Below are positions 11,363 to 22,795 of a DNA stretch of 64,000 bases, piece by piece (the stretch's first letter is position 1; every line of letters starts with the position of its first letter). The notes below the pieces were generated by a model that was not told the origin of the DNA, searched no databases, and worked only from the letters and a program-made list of their open reading frames with translations. The DNA is from Dipteronia dyeriana (taxonomy: Eukaryota > Streptophyta > Magnoliopsida > Sapindales > Sapindaceae), in contig CM065299.1 in the NCBI GenBank assembly GCA_032871835.1, positions 3,753,001 to 3,817,000 on the forward strand. The letters run 5' to 3'. Both the position numbers and the translations under genes were made by a program.

Positions 11363-11940
11363 TGATGTAGGACAAAGATGAAGGAACTGCGGCCCATATC
11401 GAACAATTTTTTTATTTTTTTATTTTGTTAATTTGTATCTTTTTTTGTTTAGTAAGTTTATTTATTTTAGTTTGATTATGAATTAAATTTAGGTTTTGGA
11501 AATAAATCAAACTTACCTTTTAGGTAAAATTTGATCTTTGTTTCCTAGTCAAGTTAAGAGTCATGAATCCTTGAAGATTTTGATTAGTTTTAATATTTTC
11601 TTGTTTTAGTCTTCTTTTTTAGGAATGTCGTATTTGAGTCTTATTAGGATTAGTTTATTATAAATAGTCTTATTATTTCCAATTATTGTACACTTTTAAA
11701 CCTTTAAACCTTTGATTGATTTTAATAAAATCGTTCCTTTGGAACATTTATCTGTCGTGGATTCGACATGCTCTTTAAGGATTCGAGAGCACCATTTTCT
11801 AACGGCGATTAGGGAATGATGGCCCCTGCATGGCGGTCCATGCTTGGGTAACTACTGGTTGCTACGTCAAGGTTCGTCTGAGTGTGCCTCAGGGTTCGAC
11901 AAAGTGATCATTCTTATTTTCATCATACCCCGCTGTATCA
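11363..11940 (+). repeat. 3' LTR of the gag-only element
   Basis: 578 bp. It matches the 5' LTR throughout apart from scattered substitutions and an extra 'ctttaaac' duplication near 11702. The 5-bp duplication ATATG follows immediately. Confidence 0.9.
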
Positions 11941-12534
11941 ATATGGGTCGGGTTTGGCGTGCCAAATATGGTAGGTCGTGCAATGCATGGCCCGTATGTG
12001 GGGTGTGCCATGCTAGGAATGGTCCCCATGCATGGCATGTGGCGGTTCGTGGTTTGGGGCATACCATGCCGGCCCGGCACGGCACTCCAGTCCGGCATGC
12101 TATGTAGTGTCGACTGTTGGTCTTGTCGATTTTTTTTTCTTTTAAACTAACGGTCATTTTTAAAATAACAACCATTGGGTGACGTCAGTCAAAATTTGAA
12201 TTTTTTTAAGTGGCAAAAAATTACCTTTTACCCTCTCAACTCTTCTATTTTATATTTTTACCCATATTTCAAATTTTTCTATAAAAACTCCCACTCATTC
12301 CAATTATCATTCACTTTCTCTCAATCTCTTCATTCTTCAATGCTCTACACAATTTTATATTTTCATAATTTTATTCTTACTCTCTCTCTACTCTCATTCT
12401 CTCTCTCTCTTTCTATTCTCTAATCTCGACACTACGTACTAATCTACTATTCTAATACTATATTACTATTTTACTATCATTCAACTATTATTCTATGATC
12501 ACTCTACCAAGGCACTAAGACATCACAGTTCAAA

Positions 12535-13396
12535 GGTACTGTAGCTACTATTTTTGATATTTATTCTTAGGTTTTATGTATATTTAATATTTATAGCTTT
12601 ATGCTCGGTATATCTATGGGTTTATTTTTTTATGCTTTGTTAAAAATATTAATATTTATTCTTAGAATCTTCAATTTTAGTAAATTTATCATTTTACGAA
12701 TTTATGTCTAGTAATTAATTTTAATATTTTAATATTTTAATTTATGCTTAGTATATTTTTGTTTAATTAGTAAATTTATCATTTTATGTTTAGTAATTAA
12801 TTTTAATATTTTTAATTATAAATTTATCATTTTATGTTTAATAGTTAATTTTTTTTTGGTTAGTAAATTTAACATTTTTATGTGTAGTAGTTAATTTTAA
12901 AATTTTTGGTTAGTAAATTAAGCATTTTTACGTGTAGCAGTTAATTTTAATATTTCTGGTTAGCAAATTTATCATTTTATGTTTGATAGTTAATTTTAAT
13001 ATTTTTGGTTAGTAAATTAAGTATTTATATGTATAGTAAATAATTTTAATATTTTTGGTTAGTAAATTTATCATTTTATGTTTAGTAGTTAGTTTTAATA
13101 TTTTTAGTTAGTAAATTTATCATTTTATGTGTAATAGTAAATTTTAATATTTTTTTTGTTAGTAAATTTATCATTTTAAGTTAGTAGTTAATTTTAATAT
13201 TTTTGGTTAGTAAATTTTTCATTTTAAGTTAGTTGTTAATTTTAATATTTTTGGTTAGTAAATTTTTCATTTTACGTTTAGTTATTGATTTTAATGATTT
13301 TAGTAATTATATTTATCATAAATAGTTTTATGTTTAGTATATTTATGATTTTATGTTTAGTTTTTAATGACTAATGATTTAATATTTGTATTGTAG
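12535..13396 (+). other. Probable 5' intron of the hAT transposase gene, with roughly 60-bp tandem repeats
   Basis: A donor-like CAAAG/GTACTG at about 12535 and an acceptor TATTGTAG at 13396 bracket AT-rich sequence upstream of the first transposase Met. From about 12660 to 13340 it consists of roughly ten imperfect copies of a unit of about 60 bases built on 'ttggttagtaaatttatcat' and 'ttaattttaatattt'. Confidence 0.55.
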
Positions 13397-13434
13397 GAAA
13401 TTGTTCATCCATATTTTTCGAACCTTCTTAAAAC

Positions 13435-16192
13435 ATGGAAAATGATGATTTTGACTTTTCCAAACTGGCATAAACGGCAACAGGACCTTCCGGTTCCGGT
13501 ACCACACCGACATCACGTCCCACATCTAAAAGGTTAACGTCGGGAGTATGGCAATGTTTTGACGTAATATAAAAGACACTCCCATATGATACGGTCACAG
13601 ACAAAGCTAAACGTAAGTTTTGTCGTAAGGATTATATCACTACTAGAGGTAACCGGTCATTTGAGAAGACATATAGATAAATGCATGTTTGCACACCGAT
13701 AAGTAGAAACTACAACACAGACACAACTACAACGACAACCAACAGCCAAACGAGTCCTTTACGACATGGCGTTTCGACGCTACGCATGCTAGAGAATGCA
13801 TGGCACGTTACATTGCATAAACTGATCAACCGATTAATGTTGATGACAATGTTTTTTATGAAGAATTTATCCAAAGTGTATACAACCCTCAATTTCAAAC
13901 TGTTTCTAGAAACACTACTGGAAGCGATTAGTTAAAATGTTTTAAAACCCAACGAGATTACTTGATAGCTGAATTACAACATCTAAGTGTCTTTATTGTA
14001 TTAACTTCCGATATTTAGAACGAATGTTCCAAACAAGACTATTTATGTGTCACAGACATTGTTCTAGAAATCGGTCTAGGCGGCCGATTAATCACCCCAG
14101 TTCCTCTATACAGCTGGTTACTGAAGAGAACTGACCAAAATTGGTCTCATTCCACGGTTCTTATTAATCGTGTAAGACAGCGACTAATCAGCTAGGCGGC
14201 CAGGCATGGTCAAAGCCGTTAACCAAGACTAGCCAGTTAAAAAAATTAAAACCTTTTTTTTTTTAATATCAAGGCCTTACTTCTTAGTTCTTAAAACTGA
14301 CAAACCTAAACCAATTGGTTCCCTTCACCTTCGATTGGATAATTTGATTGGGTAAAATTAAATATTGGTAACAAGTTGAGTAGCTAGTAGTTGCTAGTTG
14401 GTGACACCGACACATCATTCTTCTTCGGCTTGAGTACGTGATCAGTGATATATAAATTGAAGAATCAAACTTTAATTTGGCAATTGCCAAACGTAATGAT
14501 AGAAATTTAGAAAGTATATACTAAAATTGTTAGTTTTTAATTTTTTATTCATTAGTTTGTTAACTTGTTGATGTTTGTTAGAACTTGCAATTTGTCATTT
14601 TATTTGATTGTGTCTTTATGTTTGGATTTGGATTGGTTTGTCATTCCATTTGGATGGGTGTTTGGGGATTTTGATTGGTTTATGATTGAAGTTGATTGGT
14701 AATTTACTAATCAGACATTTATGGATTTGAAAAAAAAAATCTTAGGATTTGATAATTGTAATTTGTATGTAATTGTGTTTTTCAATTAATCGGCATAGGC
14801 GCTAGGCTTTGGGTCTCCGCTCGACTAGCGCCTAACGCTTACTAGAACACTGGTCACATGACATTATTTAGACTCTGATTGGAGGTTACAAAAAAAAATT
14901 CTTGGTATTCGCCATAATGCACATACCGTAGAAAATATTTTTAATGTCATTATTTATGTTTTAGAAACTGATGGAATAACACTCAACTCATCTTTTCTAT
15001 CAATAGATAATATGTCGGCAAATACTAGCTCTACTGCATTATTTATTGAAAGATAAATACCGCAAGATGAGAGTTATTTTTTATATCAACGGTGTGCATA
15101 TCAAATAATAAATTTAGTATTACAGTATGGTATGAAGGAAGTAAGCGATCATATAGATCGCATCAAAGATGTCTTTCCTTGGATCAGCAGCTCTAATCCA
15201 AGATTGTAAGAATTCAGTAGATATTGTACAACTTACGGTCTACGACCCCGGCATTTCCAAACAAATATACCAGTAAGGTAGAACTCTACTTACTTAATAC
15301 TGTAAAATTGTTTGGATTGTGATTCAACTATTCGGGTTTTTATTGCATGAAAATGACCGAACTCGGCGTCTAGTACTGACCCCATACGATTGGTATGTGG
15401 CAAAGAGTTTTTTGAATTTTTAAAGGTTTTTTATGATGCCACTGTAACTCTTTCTGGGGTCTATTGCATATCCTCCAAGGCAATCCATCAAATTTTGAAA
15501 ATGTCTGAAATGTTAAATACTTATAGGAAAGATGATATCTTAGGCACTACAATTGTTGCCATGGAGACCAAGTTTAAAAATGCGCGTCTACAATGTCTTT
15601 TCTTTATGCCTTAGGTGTCATAATAGATCATAGGATTAAATGATTTAGAAACTTTGCTTGAGTTTATTTGTTCAAATTTGAATGTAGATTATTTCGAATA
15701 GGTTACTGACAATCGAAGTAAGTTGTTCGAAAGTTTTAGTATTTATGAGTGCAGGTTTGACGGTGTTGACACGTAAACATTAACAGAACCGGACATACTC
15801 CCACTGAAGACAAGTTGGAGTATTCTCAAACGCTGAAAAAAAGATAGCACATCAAGTTCTTCTTCTTCATCCTGATCTGCTGCAACTTCTGGTGCCGAGT
15901 TGAACAAGTTCTTTGAAACTCAGTTCGATTCATTCAAAAACACAGACGGATTTGATCAGTTGTTATGGTGGAAGTCCTATAGCTACAGATATCTGGTTTG
16001 TCACAACTACCACATGATGTACTGGTTATCACCATGTCAACTGTTTATTCGGAACAGGCACTCAGCACGAGCAGAAAATTTTTTTAACCAAGAAGAAGTT
16101 CTTTGTCTCTGGAGATGGTGGAGGTATTAATATGCCTTCGAGATTTGGAGCATGCAAAAAAGAGGATGCAAAATGAAACGATAGACGAATAA
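13435..16192 (+). pseudogene. hAT (Ac-like) transposase pseudogene
   Basis: The reading starts at ATG 13435 (MENDDFDFSKLA) and passes through a decayed BED-type zinc finger (AKRKFCRKDYITTRGNRSF). Fragments of the catalytic core follow (LSVFIVLTSDIWNE, SIDNMSANTSST, FFHQRC-like). Next comes a DUF4413-like segment at 15390-15611 (CGKEFFEFLKVFYDATVTLSG). The end is a hATC dimerisation remnant (FDQLLWWKSYSYRYLVLSQL, then SEQALSTSRKF, SLEMVEVLICLRDLEHAK), stopping at 16192. Many frameshifts and stops are present, and a 796-bp element sits inside at 14057. The family is clear from the order of domains, but the protein is dead. Confidence 0.85.
14057..14852. mobile_element. Short non-autonomous hAT element inside the transposase
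   Basis: Terminal inverted repeats CATTGTTCTAGAAATCGGT and, at the other end, the inverse of CAGTGTTCTAGTAAGCGTT. The flanks are 8-mers gtcacaga (14049-14056) and gtcacatg (14853-14860). GC-rich 'ctaggcggcc' and 'ggcgctaggc' motifs lie inside both ends. It has no transposase; the small minus-strand frame at 14284-14490 is unrecognised. Confidence 0.75.
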
Positions 16193-16886
16193 CTTCTTCA
16201 ATTTATATGTCGATGGGTGTTCAAGTGGTAACCAGGTGTAGGACTAGGTTATACATATACATTTATTTATAATACGATTGCACTCTTTTACCCTTACAAA
16301 GTTGTTATCTCACTAGACTTTTCTTAATAAGGTTTTTAATGAGACAATCATATAATACTGAAGTCCAAAATAAATAAATAATTCTTCATTTCATATTTTC
16401 ATAATTTTATCTATTTTTTATTTTCTTTAATCTTTAATCTTTATTTATACAAATAAAATAATAAATCTATATATTATCTACATTTTTTTATGAGATGAAA
16501 ATAATAAATAAGACAAACAAATTACAATTAAAAATACATAAGTTAAATTGTTAAAATAATATTTTAAGTTATAACGATTAAATTTAAATATTGAAATACT
16601 TAAAAAAATTAAATTAAAAAAACACAATAGACCCGGCCCATTAGGCCCACCAAAGCCGGCACACCCTTCAAGGGCTGTGTCGTGCCCCCATTTCCCTAAA
16701 TAGATAGAGCCAGGGCACGGCACGACAACTTGTCGTGCCAAGCCCGACCCGTTTAGGAAAATGGGCATGGATTGTCGGACCCATTTGTATCGAGCCGGTT
16801 GGTTTTGACACCATTAGTCATATGATTAAATGTGATTAAGAAAAAGATCTGATCAGTAGATAACATGAGGGAACTTGAATGGAGGG

Positions 16887-16922
16887 CTGACCCGGCAACA
16901 AGCTACAGCCGGGTCAGTTTTT
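16887..16922. other. Perfect 10-bp hairpin followed by a T run
   Basis: CTGACCCGGC (16887-16896) and GCCGGGTCAG (16908-16917) pair perfectly across an 11-base loop and are followed by five T. It lies between the hAT right flank and the Copia element. In a plant this is not a standard mRNA terminator, and the function is unknown. Confidence 0.6.
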
Positions 16923-16944
16923 TATATAAAAAATATATATTTAT

Positions 16945-17864
16945 TATTAGCAGACATATCATCACTACGTGGAAGCGTTACTGGATAGAACACAAAAAAT
17001 AATAGCAAAACAAAAGAATTAAGAAGAAGAGAAATAAATTCAATCACACGCAACACAATGATTTTATGTGGAAACCCAAATCGGAAAAAAACTACGGCCA
17101 TCAGGACGATAAGAGAAAGTTTCACTATGTAGTAAATTGTTACAACCACACTCTCAGGATTCTCTCTCTAAAATACCCCAAACCCAATTACACTCAATGC
17201 TCTCTTGAGATCTCTAATATTTGCTAATTTGCTCCACCGCAAATAGTCTAGCTATTATGGTCTATTTATATGAATTATATGGAGTTTCTGATAAAAGGAA
17301 ATCCTACTCCTAAACGAACAAGAATTACTTGTTCCATATAAATTCTATTTCCTATTTGTGACAAGTCTGCTTGTTTAAAAGAAATCATTTTTTTAAGTAC
17401 AGAAATTTCATATTCTTCATGAAGACAAACTTTTTTCTTTTCCGGTTAGCACAAAAACTTTTAAAAGAAAATATATTTCCTATTTTTCACGCAACAGTCC
17501 TAATTTGGGCAAAATCTGTCATTACCGCAGTTTGGGTCGTGGTTGGCCACCCGCGCCCAACACAGCGGATCGTCACTATCATCCATACCACTCAGAATAC
17601 CGTGATTGGTGCATTTGCTTTCACCGCAGTCTACACCGTGTTATTCCCACTGGAGTTGACCACTCCCTATGTCGTGGCCGTGCACTTGTCCGCATTGCGG
17701 TCTACGCTGCGAATACTACTAAATTTCATTTTTTCAATTCTCTCAGTCTTCAAGCCTCCATCAAACACGATCTTCTACTTTCAAATGTATCCCACTTCTC
17801 TAGAAAGTCTATGCATTGGTTAAATCCCTTTTGGTAACCATGGAAATTCAAACCATATCCAACA
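16945..17864 (-). repeat. 3' LTR of the Copia element (left copy)
   Basis: About 920 bp and similar throughout to the right copy. The outer end has drifted (TATTAGC where the right copy has TGTTAGC). Confidence 0.85.
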
Positions 17865-17869
17865 ATGCT

Positions 17870-19025
17870 CCCTTATAGTGAGAATTCCCAACACTCCGTC
17901 CATAGTTATGACTCTCATTACCAAGAATTAACATACCCACCATGAGGAATAATCACTTAGGAACACCCATCCCATGATTTCACCGGCACATGTCAAAATT
18001 TACCTTGTTGAAAGTCGTGGTGCAACTCCTCATGTTAGGTTTCCAGGGAGTTCGTTCAGCCATCGACATCTTTATCCACCCCACACCTTGCATCACCTCC
18101 TAACCAATGTCCGTGCGTAAATTATGGACTCGCTATCAGTAACACATCCTCTTTCATGGCAACTAGCGGTCATGCCATAAGGATGTTTATCCCTCTTTAG
18201 AAGGCATCACTGTAGTAGTCATACTCAAGGGAGGCGATTGTCGGATCCCCCTCTTTGGAGCCCTTAGCCGTGCTCGTCTTCATATTTTGACAATCCTTCC
18301 TTATATGTCCAAACTGTCCACATCCCCAGCAAATGCCTTTTTTCTCGTAGCCTATGTTCTTCCTGTCAACCAAAAGAGCAGAGTTATTAGAAGATTTACC
18401 TTCACTCTTTAGCCTTCATTCCTCAGAGATTAATTTGTTTGTTACATGTTCAAAACATATGGTTGAACTCTCATGCATCAATATTGGCTTCATGTGCGCA
18501 TAGGACAGTGGAAGGGACCGAATTAGTCTTAACCCCGTATCTTCTTCGTCAATCTTCACTCTAACGACGCTAGTTTGGAAACTATCCTATTGAGCACTCC
18601 TAGATGATCGAAATTTTTTATACATTCAGTCATTTGCAGCGTGTGAAACTGCTCCCTCAGGTAGAATCGATTGCAGTCGGTCTTTGCTTGATACAATTCT
18701 TCAAGCTTCTCCCAAAGTTCTTTTACAGAATAAGTTCCTTGAATATTTACAAGAACATTCTTGGCTAAGCTCAATGTATCGCACTTGTAGCACTCACGTC
18801 TAAATCCTTTCATTCATCATCGCTCATCACAGGTTTTTCAGAACTAGTACCAGCTGTTTCTTTTCTAGAATCTCCAGAGCCTTTAGGGTTCACAGGGGTT
18901 GGTTTGCCCTTTAACGCCTTGTGTAAACCGTATTGGATTAACGGATCTTTGACTTGAACTTGCCACAAGCTAAAGTTAATTTTTCCATCGAACTTCTAAA
19001 CCTCTAATCTCTTTAACTTTGCCAT
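17870..19025 (-). pseudogene. Copia gag pseudogene with CCHC zinc knuckle
   Basis: On the minus strand a start at 19025 gives MAKLKRLEV, a stop, then KFDGKINFSLWQVQVKD, the usual start of Copia gag. The best-preserved piece (18556-18813) reads LVNIQGTYSVKELWEKLEEL and FYLREQFHTLQM, the UBN2-type gag domain. A zinc knuckle (CWGCGQFGHIRKDC) follows near 18290-18340. Beyond that, protease-like sequence is unrecognisable and the LTR is reached. Several stops interrupt it. The zinc knuckle would bind element RNA in a live copy. Confidence 0.8.
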
Positions 19026-19073
19026 ATCAATTTGTTAAGAACACTATCAATCGACCAATGCTCTGACACCAGT

Positions 19074-19957
19074 TGTTAGCGGACAAATCGTCACTACGTG
19101 GAAGCGTTACTGGATAGAATACAAACAAACAATAGCAAAACAAAAGAATTAAGAAGAAGATAATTAAATCCAATCACACACAACACAAAGATTTTACATG
19201 GAACCCAAATCGGAAAAAAACCACGGCCGTCAGGATGAGAAGAGAAAGTTTCATTATGTAGTAAATTGTTACAACCACACTCATAAGATTCTCTCTCTAA
19301 AATACCTCAAACTCAATTACACTCAATGTTCTCTTGAGATATCTAATATTAGTTAATTTGCTTCACCACAAATAGTCTAGCTATTATGGCCTATTTATAT
19401 GAATTACATGGAGTTTAAGATAAAATGAAATCCTACTCCTAAACGTACAAGAATTACTTGTTCCACATAAATTATATTTCCTATTTATGACAAGTTTACA
19501 TGTTTAAAAGAAATCATTTTCTTTTAAGTACATGAATTTCCTATTCTTCATGAAAACAAAACTCTTTTTTTTTCTAACTAGCACAATAACTTTTAGACGA
19601 AAATACATTTCCTAATTTTCACGTATATTCCTAATTTGGACAAAATTCGTCATTATCGTGGTTCGTCACTGTCATCCACCACTCAAAATACAGTGATTGG
19701 TGCATTTGTCTCCGCCACGGTTTACATCGCGTTGTTCTTACTGAAGTCGACCGCTCTCTATGCCGTGGCATGTACACTTGTTCGCACCGCGGTCTACGCC
19801 GTGATTGGTAACTGATTTCGTTTCTTCAGCTTTTTGAGTCTTCAAGCCTTTCTCAAACACGATCTCCTACTTCCAAACATAGCCCACGTCTCTAGAAAGT
19901 TTCTACATTGGTTGAATCCCGTTTGATAACCATTGAAAATTTGAACCATATCCAACA
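19074..19957 (-). repeat. 5' LTR of the Copia element (right copy)
   Basis: 884 bp, TG...CA on the minus strand, with the primer-binding site directly inside it. Confidence 0.85.
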
Positions 19958-19967
19958 TTTATAATTA

Positions 19968-20623
19968 GGCACAGTTTGACATTGTTATGTTGTGGGGAGA
20001 AATACTTTTGGAATTGTTGTGGGGGAATTACTTTTGGAATTGTTGTGGGACAAATCAGCTGAGTGTTTGGTAAACTGATTTTCAAAAGTGTTGTGAGAGC
20101 TAAAAACAATTTCAATTTGTTTAGTAAACTGAAGTAAAAAGTGTTGTGAGTGTGTAAAATTACTAAAAGGACATAGGCATCTAAATGATGCAAATGTGTT
20201 ATACTTTATATTTTTCTTATTTATTTGTGTTTAGTGTTAAGTGTTATATAATTATGGTACTTTATGGAATTAATTAGCCCCATTTTTTATTCTACTTTAT
20301 TGAATTAATTAGCCCTTTTTTTATACAGTTATGACAACGATTTTTTTATATAACAATGTAAGACCAAATTTTTTTGGTAAATTTAGTTAAAGGCAAGGAC
20401 AAAGTTGAAAAGTTCGTAAAATTTCATTGAATATCACTGTAACGTGTTTTCTAAAAGCTAAGTCAAAATTCAAAAGCATGTATTTGTAGCTTTTCAAAAA
20501 CTCAGTTGGGAGAAGCTAAAAGTGACCAAAAGCACTTTCCCGCAATTTTACCAAACACACAGTCTTTGATCCGGAATCACTTTTGACCCTAAAAATAACT
20601 GGGAAGCAATGTCAAACCGGACC
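19968..20623. mobile_element. TTA-flanked MITE (Harbinger-like)
   Basis: Ends GGCACAGTTTGACATTG and the inverse GGTCCGGTTTGACATTG, each flanked by TTA (19965-19967 and 20624-20626). There is no coding sequence. It sits 10 bp from the end of the Copia element. Confidence 0.7.
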
Positions 20624-20626
20624 TTA

Positions 20627-21296
20627 ATACCATTCTTCCATCACACTTCCATTCCCATCACCTTTCACCTCAACATCTATTCACTCTCTCCCTCACATCA
20701 CACGGTCCCATTACTCCCATCTCCCAACTCTTTCTTTCAATCGCACATATCAACACAACTCTCTCTCCCTCTTCTCTCACACCCAAACTCCCTCCCTCTC
20801 TTTAACTCACTCAATTCCCAAATCACAATTCACTCATCCCAATTAATAATTATCTTCTTATCTCAAAGTGTTCGGTTACAAAATTAAACATAAAAAAATA
20901 TTCATATTCAATTCTTCGATTCATGTATTATTTTGGTTAAACTTTATTTTTTTTAGTTAACTGGTCAGGATTTTAGGTTTGTTATTCATAATTTTAAGTT
21001 AGTTTTTTGCTAATTTATTTATGAATTTATTATAAAGTATCACTTTAATCAAATTGTTCGATAATTTTATATTAAAATGCCTAACAACCATACATTAAAG
21101 CCAAGAAAAACTATGATTTTATATTTTGGTAAAAAAAAAATCAATTTTTGGGTGGAAGTGGATCAAGTTTTTCTTGTAATGTCGGAAACGAAGGTTCAAG
21201 TTGTCTTATTGAAACTTGAAAGTTTAAATATATATATATATAAACAATTCTAACAAAAAAAATATAAAAACAATGGTCTTATTGGAAGTTTTATAT
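20627..21296. other. Intergenic, pyrimidine-rich then AT-rich
   Basis: 20640-20850 is strongly C/T-rich and leaves one 92-codon frame open without a recognisable domain. The rest is AT-rich, and I see no gene. Confidence 0.5.
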
Positions 21297-22350
21297 ATAT
21301 ATAGGGCTCAAAAAATAAATAGCATTTTTTGAAGATGACGTTTCAACACTGACATTGCTTTATTAACTTATGTTTAAAAGGCATCAATTATGGTGAACGG
21401 ATAAAAATGCCCCCAATAGTTATTCCATCAGAATCTTTCATTCATTTTTTACAGTAAGAGTTATGAAATAGAGAGAAAAAGTTTCGTTGAAACTCAGGCA
21501 CTACGCAGACGCATTCGGGGGTCGAATTCGCTACAAATATACTCGATTTAACTAAACCTAATTTCTAAAAAAAAAATCTCAATCCTTTGAAAAAAGAATC
21601 TCGATCCTTTAAAAAAAATCTCTATCCTTTGAAAAATATTATTGATCGTTTGAAAAATATTCTCGATCATTTGACAAAAATTCTTGATCCTTTGAAAAAT
21701 ATTCTCCATCCTTTGAAAAATATTCTCGATCCTTTGAAAAATATTCTCGATCTTTTGAAAAAAATATCGATCCTTTGAAAAATTTTCTCGATCATTTGAT
21801 AAAAATTCTCGATCCTTTGAAAAATATTCTCGATCCTTTGAAAATTCTTCTCGATCCTTTGACAAAAATTATCGATCCTTTGAAAATTTCTTGATCATTT
21901 GACAAATGTTTGATTCTTTCAATTCTTTCAAAAATATGCTCGATTTGGCTACAAATATGGTCGATTTAACTAAACATTATTTTTAAAAATAAAATACTCG
22001 ATCCTTTGAAAAATAAAATGTTCATACAAGTTCATACAAAGACTGGACAACAAATCATAACGAATGAATACATTGTTAAATCATAAAGAAATATATAAAA
22101 ATATATAAACGAATATCACAAATATATGTTATCTTTTTCTGAAGAATCTGGAGAGAGACAAGTTTTTTGGAAAGAGAAATTATCGTTTTCAAAGTGTAGA
22201 TGGAAACACAATAGGATTAAAAAATAGATTATTTAAGGGCAATTTGGGTAGTTCACCATAATATGTGCCTTTTATAAGTTATTAAAGCGGTGACATCACT
22301 GCAACACACATAAAAAAATGTGACATATCTCACCATTTCCTCTATATATA
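21297..22350. mobile_element. Mutator-like non-autonomous element containing a 21-bp minisatellite
   Basis: Long imperfect inverted ends (about 21300-21415 and 22240-22350) share 'ttattaacttat', 'aaaaggca' and 'ttatggtgaac'. They begin and end in TATATATAG. The interior holds the 21-bp repeat array and no transposase. The family assignment rests only on the long inverted ends. Confidence 0.55.
21565..21905. repeat. 21-bp minisatellite
   Basis: About 15 imperfect copies of CTCGATCCTTTGAAAAATAT plus T. The unit length is a multiple of three, so both strands stay open. The minus strand reads repeats of [14 protein letters not shown] type and the plus strand KNILDPL. A few degenerate units continue to 22015. 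Confidence 0.9.
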
Positions 22351-22795
22351 TATAGTCATTATCCTATCAATGCGCACCGATGAAAATATATAAGGACATT
22401 GAATGTGAGTCACTCATTTTACATACTTTATCTTGGAATGCACATTCCATGTCCTTATATAATTACATCAGTATGCACTGACTTAAAAATTTCCGTATAT
22501 ATATAGAGTGAGTTTTGTTTTGTTTTAGTCCACCAGAAAGAATCCAAGTTCATTCGGAATTTTATCGTTAGATTCATCATTATTCCTCGCTTAAGTGTAA
22601 GTTCTCTTCGTATTGTAGTTTGCTTGTTTATATGCTTTCACGGCGATGCTGCATCATACTTTTATATATCAAGAATTTTGGTTACCAAAGTTGATCATAA
22701 ATATTCCTATTCCTTTTTTCTCCAAGGATATGAATCTATACACTACAAATTAACTTCATCTTTGACAAACCTTGTAAAATCTATTTTGCTAAATG
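22351..22795. other. 3' flank of the anion channel gene with a small foldback
   Basis: Inverted arms 'atataaggacat' and 'atgtccttatat' with outer 'gcgcaccgatg'/'catcagtatgcac' (about 22370-22482) look like a tiny MITE. No coding sequence was seen. Confidence 0.45.

Larger units (their letters stand above)
9362..11940 (+). mobile_element. Gag-only (TR-GAG-like) Ty3-type LTR retrotransposon
   Basis: Two direct LTRs start with TGATGTAGG and end with TCA (9362-9929 and 11363-11940). They are flanked by the 5-bp duplication ATATG at 9357-9361 and 11941-11945. TGGTATCAGAG at 9932 is a primer-binding site matching initiator methionine tRNA, and a purine-rich 'aagaaggggtgac' precedes the 3' LTR. The interior is only about 1.4 kb and holds a gag-like frame but no protease, reverse transcriptase or integrase. 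It is therefore a non-autonomous or internally deleted element that would need proteins from elsewhere. By eye the LTRs differ at about 30 substitutions plus a few indels, so it is not very young. Confidence 0.9.
9346..16816 (+). mobile_element. Ac-like hAT transposon with 8-bp target duplication, carrying two nested insertions
   Basis: The left end TAATGGTGTCAA (9346) is the inverse of the right end TTTTGACACCATTA (ending at 16816). The ends are flanked by near-identical 8-mers, gtcataag at 9338-9345 and gtcatatg at 16817-16824, as expected for hAT insertions. Both subterminal regions carry GC-rich 'ggcccggcacggcac' motifs in opposite orientation (about 11946-12110 and 16630-16790). A decayed hAT transposase lies between. 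The left end is split by an LTR retrotransposon 16 bp in, and the transposase by a short hAT element. Removing both leaves roughly 4.1 kb, a typical Ac-like length. Confidence 0.85.
16945..19957 (-). mobile_element. Gag-only Copia-type LTR retrotransposon
   Basis: Two long direct repeats, 16945-17864 and 19074-19957, are flanked by the 5-bp duplication TTTAT (16940-16944 and 19958-19962). Read on the minus strand the LTR runs TGTTGGATATGG...TAACA. CTGGTGTCAGAGC next to 19073 is a methionine-tRNA-like primer-binding site. Purine-rich sequence (AAGGGAGCA) abuts the other LTR at 17865. The roughly 1.2-kb interior codes only gag-like protein, with no recognisable integrase or reverse transcriptase. 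As with the Ty3-type element at 9362, it depends on, or descends from, a fuller relative. Confidence 0.85.

Noticed and set aside
21565..21905. CRISPR-like regular repeats
   Set aside because: The repeats are directly adjacent with no spacers; this is a minisatellite in plant DNA.
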